Shown here one piece after another: positions 40,096 through 47,513 of a DNA stretch of 53,177 bases (position 1 is the stretch's first letter; each line of letters opens with the position of its first letter). Below the pieces are notes generated by a model that saw nothing but the letters and a program-made list of their open reading frames with translations, had not been told where the DNA came from and made no database searches. This stretch comes from Candidatus Aphodenecus pullistercoris (GTDB lineage: Bacteria > Spirochaetota > Spirochaetia > Sphaerochaetales > Sphaerochaetaceae): positions 1 through 53,177 of the forward strand of contig JADIMU010000064.1 in NCBI GenBank assembly GCA_017694495.1, given 5' to 3'. Position numbers and translations under genes: made by a program.

Positions 40096-40982
40096 TTCAG
40101 CTTGCCCTCCTTCACCAAGGCGTCGATCGTATCATAGACCTCCTGTCCAATCCTCAGGAGGTTCTCCTTGCTGTTCGCTCCGACATGGGGCGAGAGCGTG
40201 ACGTTCCCGCACTCCAGAATGGGGTTCTCTCCCTTGACCGGAGGCTCCGTCGAATAGACGTCGGCGCAGTACCAGGAGACCTTGCCCTCCTTGAGCGCCG
40301 CGGCCATGGCGGCCTCGTCGACGGTCTTTCCACGTCCTGTGTTGACGACAACAGGCTTCTTCTCCATGTGGGAGATGAGCGAAGCGTTCATGATCTTGTC
40401 AGTCTCCTCCGTATAGGGAAGATGCATCGAGATGTAGTCGGCATTGCGCACCGCCTCCTCGAGGCTGGCGATCAATGTGACGCCCTCGGCCTCCTTCACA
40501 TAGGGGTCGTAGGCCTGGACCGTCATGCCGAAGGCCTTTGCGCGCACTGCGACCTGGCGGGGGATGTTGCCATAGCCGAGCAATGTCAGCGTCTTGCCGC
40601 AAAGCTCGCTCCTCTTCGTCTTCTTGGCCCACTCGCCAGCCTTCATCGTACTGTCGTAGTAGCAGATTCTGCTGGCTGTGGAGAGCATGAAGGCGAAGGC
40701 CATCTCGGCGACGGCGATCGCGGACGACTTGGGCGTGTTGACCGCTATGATGCCCTTCTCCTTGCAGTAGGCGCGGTCAATGTTGTCCATGCCGACGCCT
40801 CCTCTGATGATGAGGCGGCACTTGGGGGCCGAATCGATGTACTCACGGGTGCACTTGGTCTTGCTGCGCACCAGGATGACGTCCGCCTCTGCGATGCGTG
40901 TGACATCGTCAGTGACTTCTCCGAAGCATGAGAGCTTTTCGGGCAGGCTCGCGTCAAAAGCGTCTGATACCAGTATCAGCAT
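40092..40982 (-). CDS. serA: D-3-phosphoglycerate dehydrogenase, short form
   Basis: 296 residues without the C-terminal ACT regulatory domain. RGGVGMDNID near 61, TLLGYGNIPRQVAVRAKAFGM near 143 (Rossmann), NTGRGKTVDE near 228 (catalytic Arg) and a C-terminal SPHVGANSKEN (catalytic His). It oxidises 3-phosphoglycerate as the first step of serine synthesis. The Rossmann loop reads GYGNIP, with Pro where the third Gly is usual. The missing ACT domain means no classical serine feedback. AAAGGAGG precedes the ATG. It is the first gene of serA-serC-lrp; 40983-41102 holds only its leader. Confidence 0.88.
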   Translation of the reverse strand: MLILVSDAFDASLPEKLSCFGEVTDDVTRIAEADVILVRSKTKCTREYIDSAPKCRLIIRGGVGMDNIDRAYCKEKGIIAVNTPKSSAIAVAEMAFAFMLSTASRICYYDSTMKAGEWAKKTKRSELCGKTLTLLGYGNIPRQVAVRAKAFGMTVQAYDPYVKEAEGVTLIASLEEAVRNADYISMHLPYTEETDKIMNASLISHMEKKPVVVNTGRGKTVDEAAMAAALKEGKVSWYCADVYSTEPPVKGENPILECGNVTLSPHVGANSKENLLRIGQEVYDTIDALVKEGKLK

Positions 40983-41102
40983 GGGAAGGACCTCCTTTTT
41001 CCTTTTCTGATTCCAGTATCAGGCAGAGTGCGCGATATGTCAAATTCAAAATGGATTTTTTACGAAAAGCTCAATTTCCCCCGGTTGAAAACTACAAATA
41101 CT

Positions 41103-41642
41103 TCAATACCAGTCCCGCCAGGTGCCATGGACATAGTAGTCGAACTTGAAGAGGCTGAAGTAGAAGGAGAAGCTGTTCTCGGCCCAGTTGTAGGCCAGGC
41201 CCATCTCGAAGAGCCTCTCCCTGTGTCCAAGGATCGGACTGCCGATCGTCAATGGCGTGAGGCTGACATAGAAGGTCGTGGGGATGAAGATGTTCCAGGG
41301 ATTGTGGAGCGTGAGGAGCATGCCTGTGTTGAGGAGCATGTTGATCGCGCTGCCCGGCACGTAGCTGCCTGTGCTGCGCTCCCCCAGGAGGGCGAAGGAG
41401 AAGCCCAGGCCCAGGGCGCCGTCGCCGAAGAAGGTCGGCGTCAGTGTGGATTCTCCCCAGGCCGACATCTCGACGCGTGGGCTGAGGCCGAGGCTGATGC
41501 CATAGCTCCAGTTGAGGCCTTCACGGTTCTCCAGGCCCCCACCCTGATGCCCGAAGAAGAGGGAGACGTCGTTGTGTGGCCCTGCGAGAAGGGATGAAAG
41601 GCAGATGAGGAGGATGGCGAAGGTCGCTGCTGTCTTTTTCAT
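41103..41642 (-). CDS. small outer-membrane beta-barrel protein
   Basis: 179 residues with a signal peptide (MKKTAATFAILLICLSSLLAG). The rest alternates short amphipathic strands and turns (ISLGLSPRVEMSAWGE, LGLGFSFALLG, FEMGLAYNWAENSFSFYFSLFKFDYY), a barrel-like pattern ending in aromatic residues. I do not recognise the family. It lies 9 nt after the related 163-residue gene on the same strand with a ribosome site. It could be secreted, not integrated; the barrel reading is inferred. Confidence 0.6.
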   Translation of the reverse strand: MKKTAATFAILLICLSSLLAGPHNDVSLFFGHQGGGLENREGLNWSYGISLGLSPRVEMSAWGESTLTPTFFGDGALGLGFSFALLGERSTGSYVPGSAINMLLNTGMLLTLHNPWNIFIPTTFYVSLTPLTIGSPILGHRERLFEMGLAYNWAENSFSFYFSLFKFDYYVHGTWRDWY

Positions 41643-41651
41643 GTCTTCCCC

Positions 41652-42143
41652 CTAGAAGTAGTACGAGACCCGGATCAGGTCGATTCCCCAGCCGGACCAG
41701 GAGAAGTGGTCGTCGAAGCAGACGAAGGGGCGGAGGAATTCGTAGGTGAAGAGCACATCGATGAAGCTGAAGATGGAGAGGCCGAAGCGCCAGGCCAGGT
41801 TCCAGCTGCTGTCCCACATAGCTCCGGCATAGACGCGCGGCGACCAGAGTGTCGGGTTGGTGGTCAGGAAGGAGAAGATGTGGTCCCTCAGCGTGAAGGT
41901 CCTGAAGGCCAGGTCGACGTTCAGTCCGCTGAAGACGAGGCCTGTCGAGTCGAGGCCGGCTCCAGCTCCCGCCTCCAGCGTCAGATAGCGGGAATCGGTG
42001 AGGTCGAGGATTCCTGACAGCCTCACGGACGACGACTGGTTGAAGCCTGAGAAGCCTTCGACGGCGAGGCTGTAGCCTCCGGTCACGGCCCAGGCCGAGG
42101 TGGCAAGGGCGAAGATGATGAAGAGGGAAGCGAGCTTTCTCAT
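41652..42143 (-). CDS. small outer-membrane beta-barrel protein
   Basis: 163 residues with a signal peptide (MRKLASLFIIFALATSAWA). Strand-like repeats (YLTLEAGAGAGL, GLNVDLAFRTFTL, WRFGLSIFSFIDVLFTYEFLRP) end in Phe, as in outer-membrane barrels. Similar in build to the next gene, but not clearly a paralogue. It starts 1 nt after the phospholipase-D-like gene, with GGAGG upstream, and is fourth in the five-gene run from 45243. The function is unknown. Confidence 0.6.
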   Translation of the reverse strand: MRKLASLFIIFALATSAWAVTGGYSLAVEGFSGFNQSSSVRLSGILDLTDSRYLTLEAGAGAGLDSTGLVFSGLNVDLAFRTFTLRDHIFSFLTTNPTLWSPRVYAGAMWDSSWNLAWRFGLSIFSFIDVLFTYEFLRPFVCFDDHFSWSGWGIDLIRVSYYF

Positions 42144-42144
42144 G

Positions 42145-43422
42145 TCAGCCTCCGTAGTAGGAGAAGAGGTAGGAGAAGAGGTTGCCCTTCTCCTCCTTCA
42201 GCGCCAGGGCGGTCTCGAGGTCGAGGGGCTGCATCGTCACCGCGATGTCCTGGTCGATGTGTCTGAGCGAGGCATCGGCGAGGGAGGGGCTGTCCAGGAC
42301 CAGTGCGATCTCGTAGCTCAGGCCCATGGAGCGGAAGTTGAAGTTGCTCGAGCCGATGACGACGTAGCGGCCATCGACCACACACAGCTTCTCGTGGAGC
42401 AGCGGCAGGTAGTCGTCGTCCCCATCGTAGTCCGTATAGACCTCGAAGCCGGCCTCGACCAGCCTGTGGTAGTCGTAGAAGAGCGCGCCCTGGACGTACT
42501 CGCGGCTGTCGACCGGCAGATAGATCTTCACCGAGACCCCGCGGTCCATGGCCGCCTCGAGGCAGGCGTACATGTCGTCGTTGAAGAATGCGAGGTACGG
42601 AAGGATGACGATCTCCTCCTTTGCGGAAGCGAAGAGGGAGGCGTAGAGGCCTGCCACAGAGGCATCGCTTCCCGGCCCCTGGTTGAAGAGCCAGGCGTCG
42701 GTGGAGCCATGGCTCAGGCCACTGGCCGTCGGGAAGTCGTCGGCACTGATGTGGTCGACGGAACACTCGTTCCAGATCGTCACGAACTGGTCGACGAGTG
42801 CGCCGGCAAGCTCGCCCGAGTCGAAGACGTACATGCTGTCACGCTGCAGGTCCCGGTTGTCGGCGCCCAGCGAGATGTAGTTCATGTTCATTCCGCCCAG
42901 GACGCACCAGCGGCCATCGACGACGACCATCTTGCGGTGCTCGCGGATCAGGAGGCTCGTCGGATGGATCAGCATCATGCCGCTCAGCGAGCCGTACTCG
43001 ATCAGATGCACCCCGCTCTCGCGAAGGAAGTAGAGGGGATACATGTACTGGGCCGTCGCCGTCATGTCGAAGGATGAGATGCCATCCATGACCATGTAGA
43101 CGTCCACCCCCTCCCTGGCCTTCTCGGCCAGTGCGGCGTACAGCTCCTCGAGGCCCTCGGATGCGCTGCCGAGGAAGGTCGTGACCAGTATGTAGTCCTC
43201 GGCGGATGAGATCAGGTCGACATAGCGCTCGAGGAAGGCCTTGGCGTCATAGTAGGTCTCTGGATAGGGGACCTGGACAGGTACGCCCCCGCTGGCCTCC
43301 AGCCGTTCGGCCAGAGGTATGGAGGCGTCCTGGATGTATGGATCGACGAAGCTCTCGGTAAGGGAGCACGCACAAAGCAGGAGGCACAGGCACAATGCCA
43401 GGATGGGCTGGTATCTAGTCAC
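42145..43422 (-). CDS. phospholipase D/cardiolipin-synthase-like lipoprotein
   Basis: 425 residues from GTG 43422. A signal peptide with lipobox LCAC (Cys near residue 19) suggests an envelope lipoprotein. Two HKD catalytic motifs are complete: EHRKMVVVDGRWCVLGGMN near 160 and LHEKLCVVDGRYVVIGSSNFN near 345. Such proteins transfer phosphatidyl groups (cardiolipin synthase) or hydrolyse phospholipids; the lipobox points to the envelope. The GTG overlaps the cytidine deaminase stop (GTGA). It precedes two outer-membrane genes, so a role in outer-membrane lipid handling is plausible but unproven. Confidence 0.82.
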   Translation of the reverse strand: MTRYQPILALCLCLLLCACSLTESFVDPYIQDASIPLAERLEASGGVPVQVPYPETYYDAKAFLERYVDLISSAEDYILVTTFLGSASEGLEELYAALAEKAREGVDVYMVMDGISSFDMTATAQYMYPLYFLRESGVHLIEYGSLSGMMLIHPTSLLIREHRKMVVVDGRWCVLGGMNMNYISLGADNRDLQRDSMYVFDSGELAGALVDQFVTIWNECSVDHISADDFPTASGLSHGSTDAWLFNQGPGSDASVAGLYASLFASAKEEIVILPYLAFFNDDMYACLEAAMDRGVSVKIYLPVDSREYVQGALFYDYHRLVEAGFEVYTDYDGDDDYLPLLHEKLCVVDGRYVVIGSSNFNFRSMGLSYEIALVLDSPSLADASLRHIDQDIAVTMQPLDLETALALKEEKGNLFSYLFSYYGG

Positions 43423-43871
43423 TGTCGCATTGTCGGAAAAATGAAGGGATTGGGCAAGAGCTCGGCGAAGCTGTACTCGACGCACTTTCCATCCACCGAG
43501 AAGAGGATGACGCGCGTGTCAGGCCGGGAGAACTCGGCCAGGACCTGGAGACAGAGGGCGCATGGAGGTGCTGGAGGATCGTCGTCGGAGACTACGACCA
43601 GGGCCTCGACGCCCACCACACCCTCCTCGGCGATGGCGTGCAGGATGGCGTTGCGCTCGGCGCATACGGTCGCTCCGTAGGAAGAGTTCTCGACGTTGCA
43701 TCCCGTGTACATGCGTCCCGTGGCCGCGCTGAGCAGGCAGGCGCCCACCTTGAACCTGGAATATGGCGCATAGGCGTGCTCTCTGGCCTGACGCGCCAGG
43801 GTCCGCATCACATCCAGATCGACCAGGGGCCGACCTGATGGAAGGACGATGTCATTGGCTCCGTACAGCAT
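43419..43871 (-). CDS. cdd: cytidine deaminase
   Basis: 150 residues. PYSRFKVGACLLS near 36, TGCNVENSSYGATVCAERNAI near 56-76 (zinc-ligand Cys and catalytic Glu), and PPCALCLQVL near 100 (CxxC zinc ligands) define Cdd. It deaminates cytidine and deoxycytidine to uridine forms. It starts 1 nt after the dihydropyrimidinase stop, with AAGGAG before ATG. The C-terminal tail is unusually long for the family. Confidence 0.92.
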   Translation of the reverse strand: MLYGANDIVLPSGRPLVDLDVMRTLARQAREHAYAPYSRFKVGACLLSAATGRMYTGCNVENSSYGATVCAERNAILHAIAEEGVVGVEALVVVSDDDPPAPPCALCLQVLAEFSRPDTRVILFSVDGKCVEYSFAELLPNPFIFPTMRQ

Positions 43872-43872
43872 T

Positions 43873-45243
43873 TCAGCTCCTTGCCTTTATGAACCTTCCG
43901 TCTCCGGGTATGCCGAGGTAGAGGCCGCTGCCCATGACGAGTCGGCCACGCAGATAGGTCATGACGGGCTTGCCTATCACATTCATGCCCTCGTAGGCGG
44001 TGTAGCCGCATTGCGAGTGGATGTTCTCGGCGCTCAGCGTCCAGGAGATGTCAGGATTGAAGATGACGATGTCGGCGTCGCTGCCCTCCCTCAGTGCCCC
44101 CTTCTCAGGATAGAGGCCGAAGTAGCGGGCCGGTCCCGTCGACAGGACGTTGACCATCTCGTTGAGCGTCAGCTGGGCTCCGTTGGCCACAAGGTTGTGG
44201 ATCAGGGGAAGCAGCTCCTCGCTTCCCGGAATGCCCGGATAGATTGTCCTCACGTCGCGGCTCTCGAGCTTCTGGGCCCGGGTGAAGGAGCAGTGGTCCG
44301 TCGCCACGACCTGGATCTCCCCGTTGCACAGGGCCTCCTGCAAAGCGAGGTTGTCCTCCTCTTCCCTCAGCGGGGGCGTCATGACGTAAAGCGGCGCATC
44401 CTTGCCCTCGAGCTTCGAGCGGTTCAGGAAGAGATAGTGAGGCGTCGTCTCGACGATGACCTCGAGACCGCGGTCGCGCAGGCTCCTGACCGTCTCGAGC
44501 CCTTCCCTGCTTGACAGGTGGACGACGTACAGCGGGATGCCAACCTCGAGGGCGAGAGTGCCCATGTGAGCGATTGCGAGGGCCTCGGCACGGGCAGGCC
44601 TGAGGACGGGATGGTCCTTGGGCTGGTAGTCGCCCCTGTAGTCCTTCTGTACCTCGGCGATCGTGGCGTCGTCCTCGCAGTGGACGCAGACCATGAGGCC
44701 CAGCTCGCCGCACATGCGCAGGATCTCGCGCAGCTCGTCGCGCTTCTCGATCAGATAGCCCACATCCTTGTATGTGGTGAAGAGCTTGATGGCCTTGCAT
44801 CCGGCCTCGCGGATCTGGGCAAGCTCCTCCTTCAGGCCGGGGCGGAAGGCGTAGACGCCCTGGTGGATGGCGAAGTCTATGCTCATCTCCTCGCCCATGG
44901 CGTCGACGCGGGAGCGGAAGGAGCCGACAAGACTCTTCTTGTCGTCGTCGGCGAAGTCGATGACTGTGGTCACTCCTCCGTAGGCGGCGGCCTTGCTCCC
45001 CTCGCGGAAGCTGTCGGCGGTGACGGTGCCGCGGCTGACGAGGTGGTAGTGGGTATGGGCGTCGATGATGCCGGGCAGCACGATCAGGCCGTCGGCATGC
45101 ACGAGCGTCACATTGTCAGGGATGGAATGGGGGTCGATGTGGGGGGCGATCTTGACGATCTTCGAGCCACGCACGAGGATGTCCGCCCTCCTCTTCCATT
45201 CCGTATCAATCAACAGTCCGTTCTGGATCAGAATGCAGCTCAT
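43873..45243 (-). CDS. dihydropyrimidinase/D-hydantoinase
   Basis: 456 residues, cyclic amidohydrolase. PGIIDAHTHYHL near 57 (metal HxH), AIKLFTTYKD near 148 (carboxylated Lys), VHCEDD near 182, VHLSSREGLE near 240 and ATDHCSFTRAQK near 312 are family motifs. It opens dihydropyrimidine or hydantoin rings to N-carbamoyl amino acids, in pyrimidine or purine breakdown. The ATG at 45243 has TATCAT 7 nt upstream and no ribosome site. It heads a minus-strand run with cdd (gap 1 nt), then the PLD gene and two outer-membrane genes. Confidence 0.86.
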   Translation of the reverse strand: MSCILIQNGLLIDTEWKRRADILVRGSKIVKIAPHIDPHSIPDNVTLVHADGLIVLPGIIDAHTHYHLVSRGTVTADSFREGSKAAAYGGVTTVIDFADDDKKSLVGSFRSRVDAMGEEMSIDFAIHQGVYAFRPGLKEELAQIREAGCKAIKLFTTYKDVGYLIEKRDELREILRMCGELGLMVCVHCEDDATIAEVQKDYRGDYQPKDHPVLRPARAEALAIAHMGTLALEVGIPLYVVHLSSREGLETVRSLRDRGLEVIVETTPHYLFLNRSKLEGKDAPLYVMTPPLREEEDNLALQEALCNGEIQVVATDHCSFTRAQKLESRDVRTIYPGIPGSEELLPLIHNLVANGAQLTLNEMVNVLSTGPARYFGLYPEKGALREGSDADIVIFNPDISWTLSAENIHSQCGYTAYEGMNVIGKPVMTYLRGRLVMGSGLYLGIPGDGRFIKARS

Positions 45244-45250
45244 ACACCGA

Positions 45251-45278
45251 ATGATAACCCCCAAGAGCCGTTTTTCAA
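45251..45278 (-). promoter_or_regulatory. promoter of the dihydropyrimidinase run
   Basis: Minus-strand TTGAAA (45278-45273), 16 nt, TATCAT (45256-45251), 7 nt before ATG. Likely leaderless. Confidence 0.5.
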
Positions 45279-45308
45279 AGAAAAATCCGCCAACGCGACC
45301 GATTTTCC

Positions 45309-45337
45309 TTGCAGTCGGACTTCACCGATGGTAGGCT
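45309..45337 (+). promoter_or_regulatory. promoter of the DUF3320-like gene
   Basis: TTGCAG (45309-45314), 17 nt, TAGGCT (45332-45337). The transcript would have a short leader with AGGAAG before ATG 45358. Confidence 0.5.
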
Positions 45338-45357
45338 TTTCTCCAAGATAGGAAGAC

Positions 45358-45909
45358 ATGGTCGAGAAGCTGGAATACAAGGTCGCACACTTCGAAAGGC
45401 TGTCGCTGGCGAGCACGACGCTCCAGGGCGGCGACTATGATGCGCTCGTACGCGAGCGGATCAGCGCATGCATCGACACTGAGGCTCCGATCACCCGCAG
45501 CCTGCTGCTGAAGCGGGTCGTCAACTCCTTCGGCCTCTTCAAGGTCGGCTGGAGGCTGGACAACTATTTCAAGGCCATCCTCGAAGACTTCAGCGGCCAG
45601 CTGGAGGACGAGTGCGGCGTGGCCGTCTACCACAGTCCATGCGAGAACAGGCACAGCTTCCGGCCCAACACGAAGGACATACGCTTCTCGCACCAGATTC
45701 CGCCCTCCGAGGCGGCCAACGTCATCGTGGCCATCCTCGAGGCGAGCTCGAGGCGGATGAGGCGAAAGGACATCTACAACTTCTTCCTCGGCCAGCTGGG
45801 CTACTCGAAGACGGGCAACGACCTCGCCGAGCTCTTCACCCGCGCCCTCACCTATGCCCTGGACCAGGGAATGGTGTGCAAGTCCAAGGCTGGCACCTTC
45901 CACCTCTGA
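45358..45909 (+). CDS. DUF3320-like protein, stand-alone
   Basis: 183 residues with no signal peptide or membrane segment. Residues about 30-75 (VRERISACIDTEAPITRSLLLKRVVNSFGLFKVGWRLDNYFKAIL) resemble DUF3320, a small helix-turn-helix-like domain normally found at the C-terminus of large DNA helicases. The C-terminal half contains another helical segment (SEAANVIVAILEASSRRMRRKDIYNFFLGQLGY) of similar look. No helicase lies nearby. A nucleic-acid-binding role is possible. It sits between divergent dihydropyrimidinase and the PLP gene, with its own promoter. Confidence 0.5.
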   Translation: MVEKLEYKVAHFERLSLASTTLQGGDYDALVRERISACIDTEAPITRSLLLKRVVNSFGLFKVGWRLDNYFKAILEDFSGQLEDECGVAVYHSPCENRHSFRPNTKDIRFSHQIPPSEAANVIVAILEASSRRMRRKDIYNFFLGQLGYSKTGNDLAELFTRALTYALDQGMVCKSKAGTFHL

Positions 45910-45964
45910 CTGTTGCAATCTGTTGCATTTTTTCCTTTACAGCGGCTCCTGTTGGGCTTATCCT
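45910..45964 (+). promoter_or_regulatory. promoter of the PLP-enzyme pair, with 10-nt direct repeats
   Basis: TTTACA (45936-45941), 17 nt, TATCCT (45959-45964). Just upstream are CTGTTGCAAT (45910-45919) and CTGTTGCATT (45920-45929), two nearly identical 10-nt repeats in phase with the helix. They could bind a regulator. The ribosome site AGGAGG lies 7 nt before the ATG. Confidence 0.55.
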
Positions 45965-45982
45965 TCTGCTAGGAGGCGATAC

Positions 45983-47449
45983 ATGCTTATCAACCTGGAA
46001 AAACATGAGTCCGTCATAGCCAAGAACGTCGAGCGCTGCAGGCAGAAGGGCATCATCCTGCCCACCTTCCGCGAGATGATCGACCCGACGAAGGTCGACC
46101 AGAAGGTCAAGGACCGTCTCAGGCAGGTCGGCCTTTGGGACGTCGACCCCGTCAACCTCTACCGCATCACCTGGCACAACGAACCCAAGGAGAAGGGAGG
46201 CCTCTACGGTGGAGTCAACTTCATCGAGATTCCGCGCGAGATCACAGGCACAAAGGCCCGCATCCTCGCCCTGGTGGGCAAATGGTTCCCCTGCGGCGTC
46301 CACAAGGTAGGCGCCACCTACGCCTGTCTCGCCCCCGCCCTGGTCACAGGCAACTTCGACGCCTCCAGCCAGCAGGCCGTCTGGCCGAGCACCGGCAACT
46401 ACTGCCGAGGCGGCGCCTACAACAGCGCACTGCTGGGATGCGACAGCATAGCCATCCTCCCGGAGGACATGTCACAGGAGCGCTTCAACTGGCTCAAAAC
46501 GGTAGCAGGCGAGATCATAGCGACTCCGGGATGCGAGTCCAACGTCAAGGAGATCTTCGACAAGTGCCACGAGCTCAACGAGACGCGCGGCGCGAACATC
46601 GTCATCTTCAACCAGTTCGAGCAGTTCGAGAACTATCTGTGGCACTATGAGGTGACAGGCCAGGCCATGCTCGAGGTCCTGGAGAAGCTGGGAATTGCGA
46701 GCGACAACGTGCGCGCCTACGCCTCCAGCACAGGAAGCGGCGGCACTCTGGCGGCCGGCGACCACCTCAAGGACGTCTATCCCGGCATCAAGATCGGTGC
46801 GGGCGAGGCCCTCCAGTGCCCGACACTGCTTCGCAACGGCTTCGGCGCCCATCGCATCGAAGGCATCGGAGACAAGCACGTTCCCTGGATCCACAACGTC
46901 AAGAACACTGACATGGTCCTCTCGATCGACGACCAGGACTGCATGGACATCTACCGCCTCTTCAACGAGAAGGCGGGCCACGACTACCTCAGCTCGATCG
47001 GCGTCAATGACGAGGACATCGCCCACCTCTCCCTCTTCGGCATCTCGGGCATCGGCAACCTCCTGTCGGCGATCAAGATGGCGAAGTACTACGAGATGGA
47101 AGAGGACGACGTCGTTTTCACCATCCTCACCGACAGCAGCTCGATGTACACGAGCCGCCTTGCGGAGCTCACCGCGCAGCAAGGACCCTTCAACGCCACA
47201 GAGGCGGCCAAGGTCCACGCGGCGGCCCTCCTCCACCAGGGCATCGACAACGCCCTCGAGCTGGGCTACTACGACAGGCTTCGCATCCACAACCTGAAGT
47301 ACTACACCTGGGTCGAGCAGCAGGGAAAGACATACGAGGAGCTCAACCGCCAGTGGTACGACAGGAACTACTGGAAGGAGCTGCCCAAGCTGACGGGCCG
47401 CATAGACGAGCTCATCGACGAGTTCAACAACCGCATCGTCAACGGCTGA
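45983..47449 (+). CDS. fold-type-II PLP-dependent enzyme, subunit-beta family (488 residues)
   Basis: A long relative of cysteine and threonine synthases. GKWFPCGVHKVGATYACL near 98 carries the likely Schiff-base Lys (His-Lys in place of the usual pattern), WPSTGNYCRGGAYNSALLGC near 133 is the Asn loop, and ASSTGSGGTLAAGDHLK near 245 binds the phosphate. C-terminal tryptophan-rich helices are family specific. Such 'PLP-dependent protein subunit beta' genes sit beside threonine-synthase-like genes in many gut anaerobes; the reaction is not established. ATG 45983 has AGGAGG before it. It is co-oriented with the next gene, 64 nt away. Confidence 0.7.
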   Translation: MLINLEKHESVIAKNVERCRQKGIILPTFREMIDPTKVDQKVKDRLRQVGLWDVDPVNLYRITWHNEPKEKGGLYGGVNFIEIPREITGTKARILALVGKWFPCGVHKVGATYACLAPALVTGNFDASSQQAVWPSTGNYCRGGAYNSALLGCDSIAILPEDMSQERFNWLKTVAGEIIATPGCESNVKEIFDKCHELNETRGANIVIFNQFEQFENYLWHYEVTGQAMLEVLEKLGIASDNVRAYASSTGSGGTLAAGDHLKDVYPGIKIGAGEALQCPTLLRNGFGAHRIEGIGDKHVPWIHNVKNTDMVLSIDDQDCMDIYRLFNEKAGHDYLSSIGVNDEDIAHLSLFGISGIGNLLSAIKMAKYYEMEEDDVVFTILTDSSSMYTSRLAELTAQQGPFNATEAAKVHAAALLHQGIDNALELGYYDRLRIHNLKYYTWVEQQGKTYEELNRQWYDRNYWKELPKLTGRIDELIDEFNNRIVNG

Positions 47450-47467
47450 CGAGGACAGGACGGCAGG

Positions 47468-47491
47468 GACAGGGGAGCGCGCTCCCCTGTC
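47468..47491 (+). repeat. 24-nt perfect palindrome between the two PLP genes
   Basis: Arms GACAGGGGAGCG and CGCTCCCCTGTC meet without a spacer. No U-tract follows, so it is not an ordinary terminator; a processing, stability or partial attenuation hairpin is more likely. Confidence 0.6.
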
Positions 47492-47513
47492 TCGGCATCA
47501 TAGGAGAGAGCAC

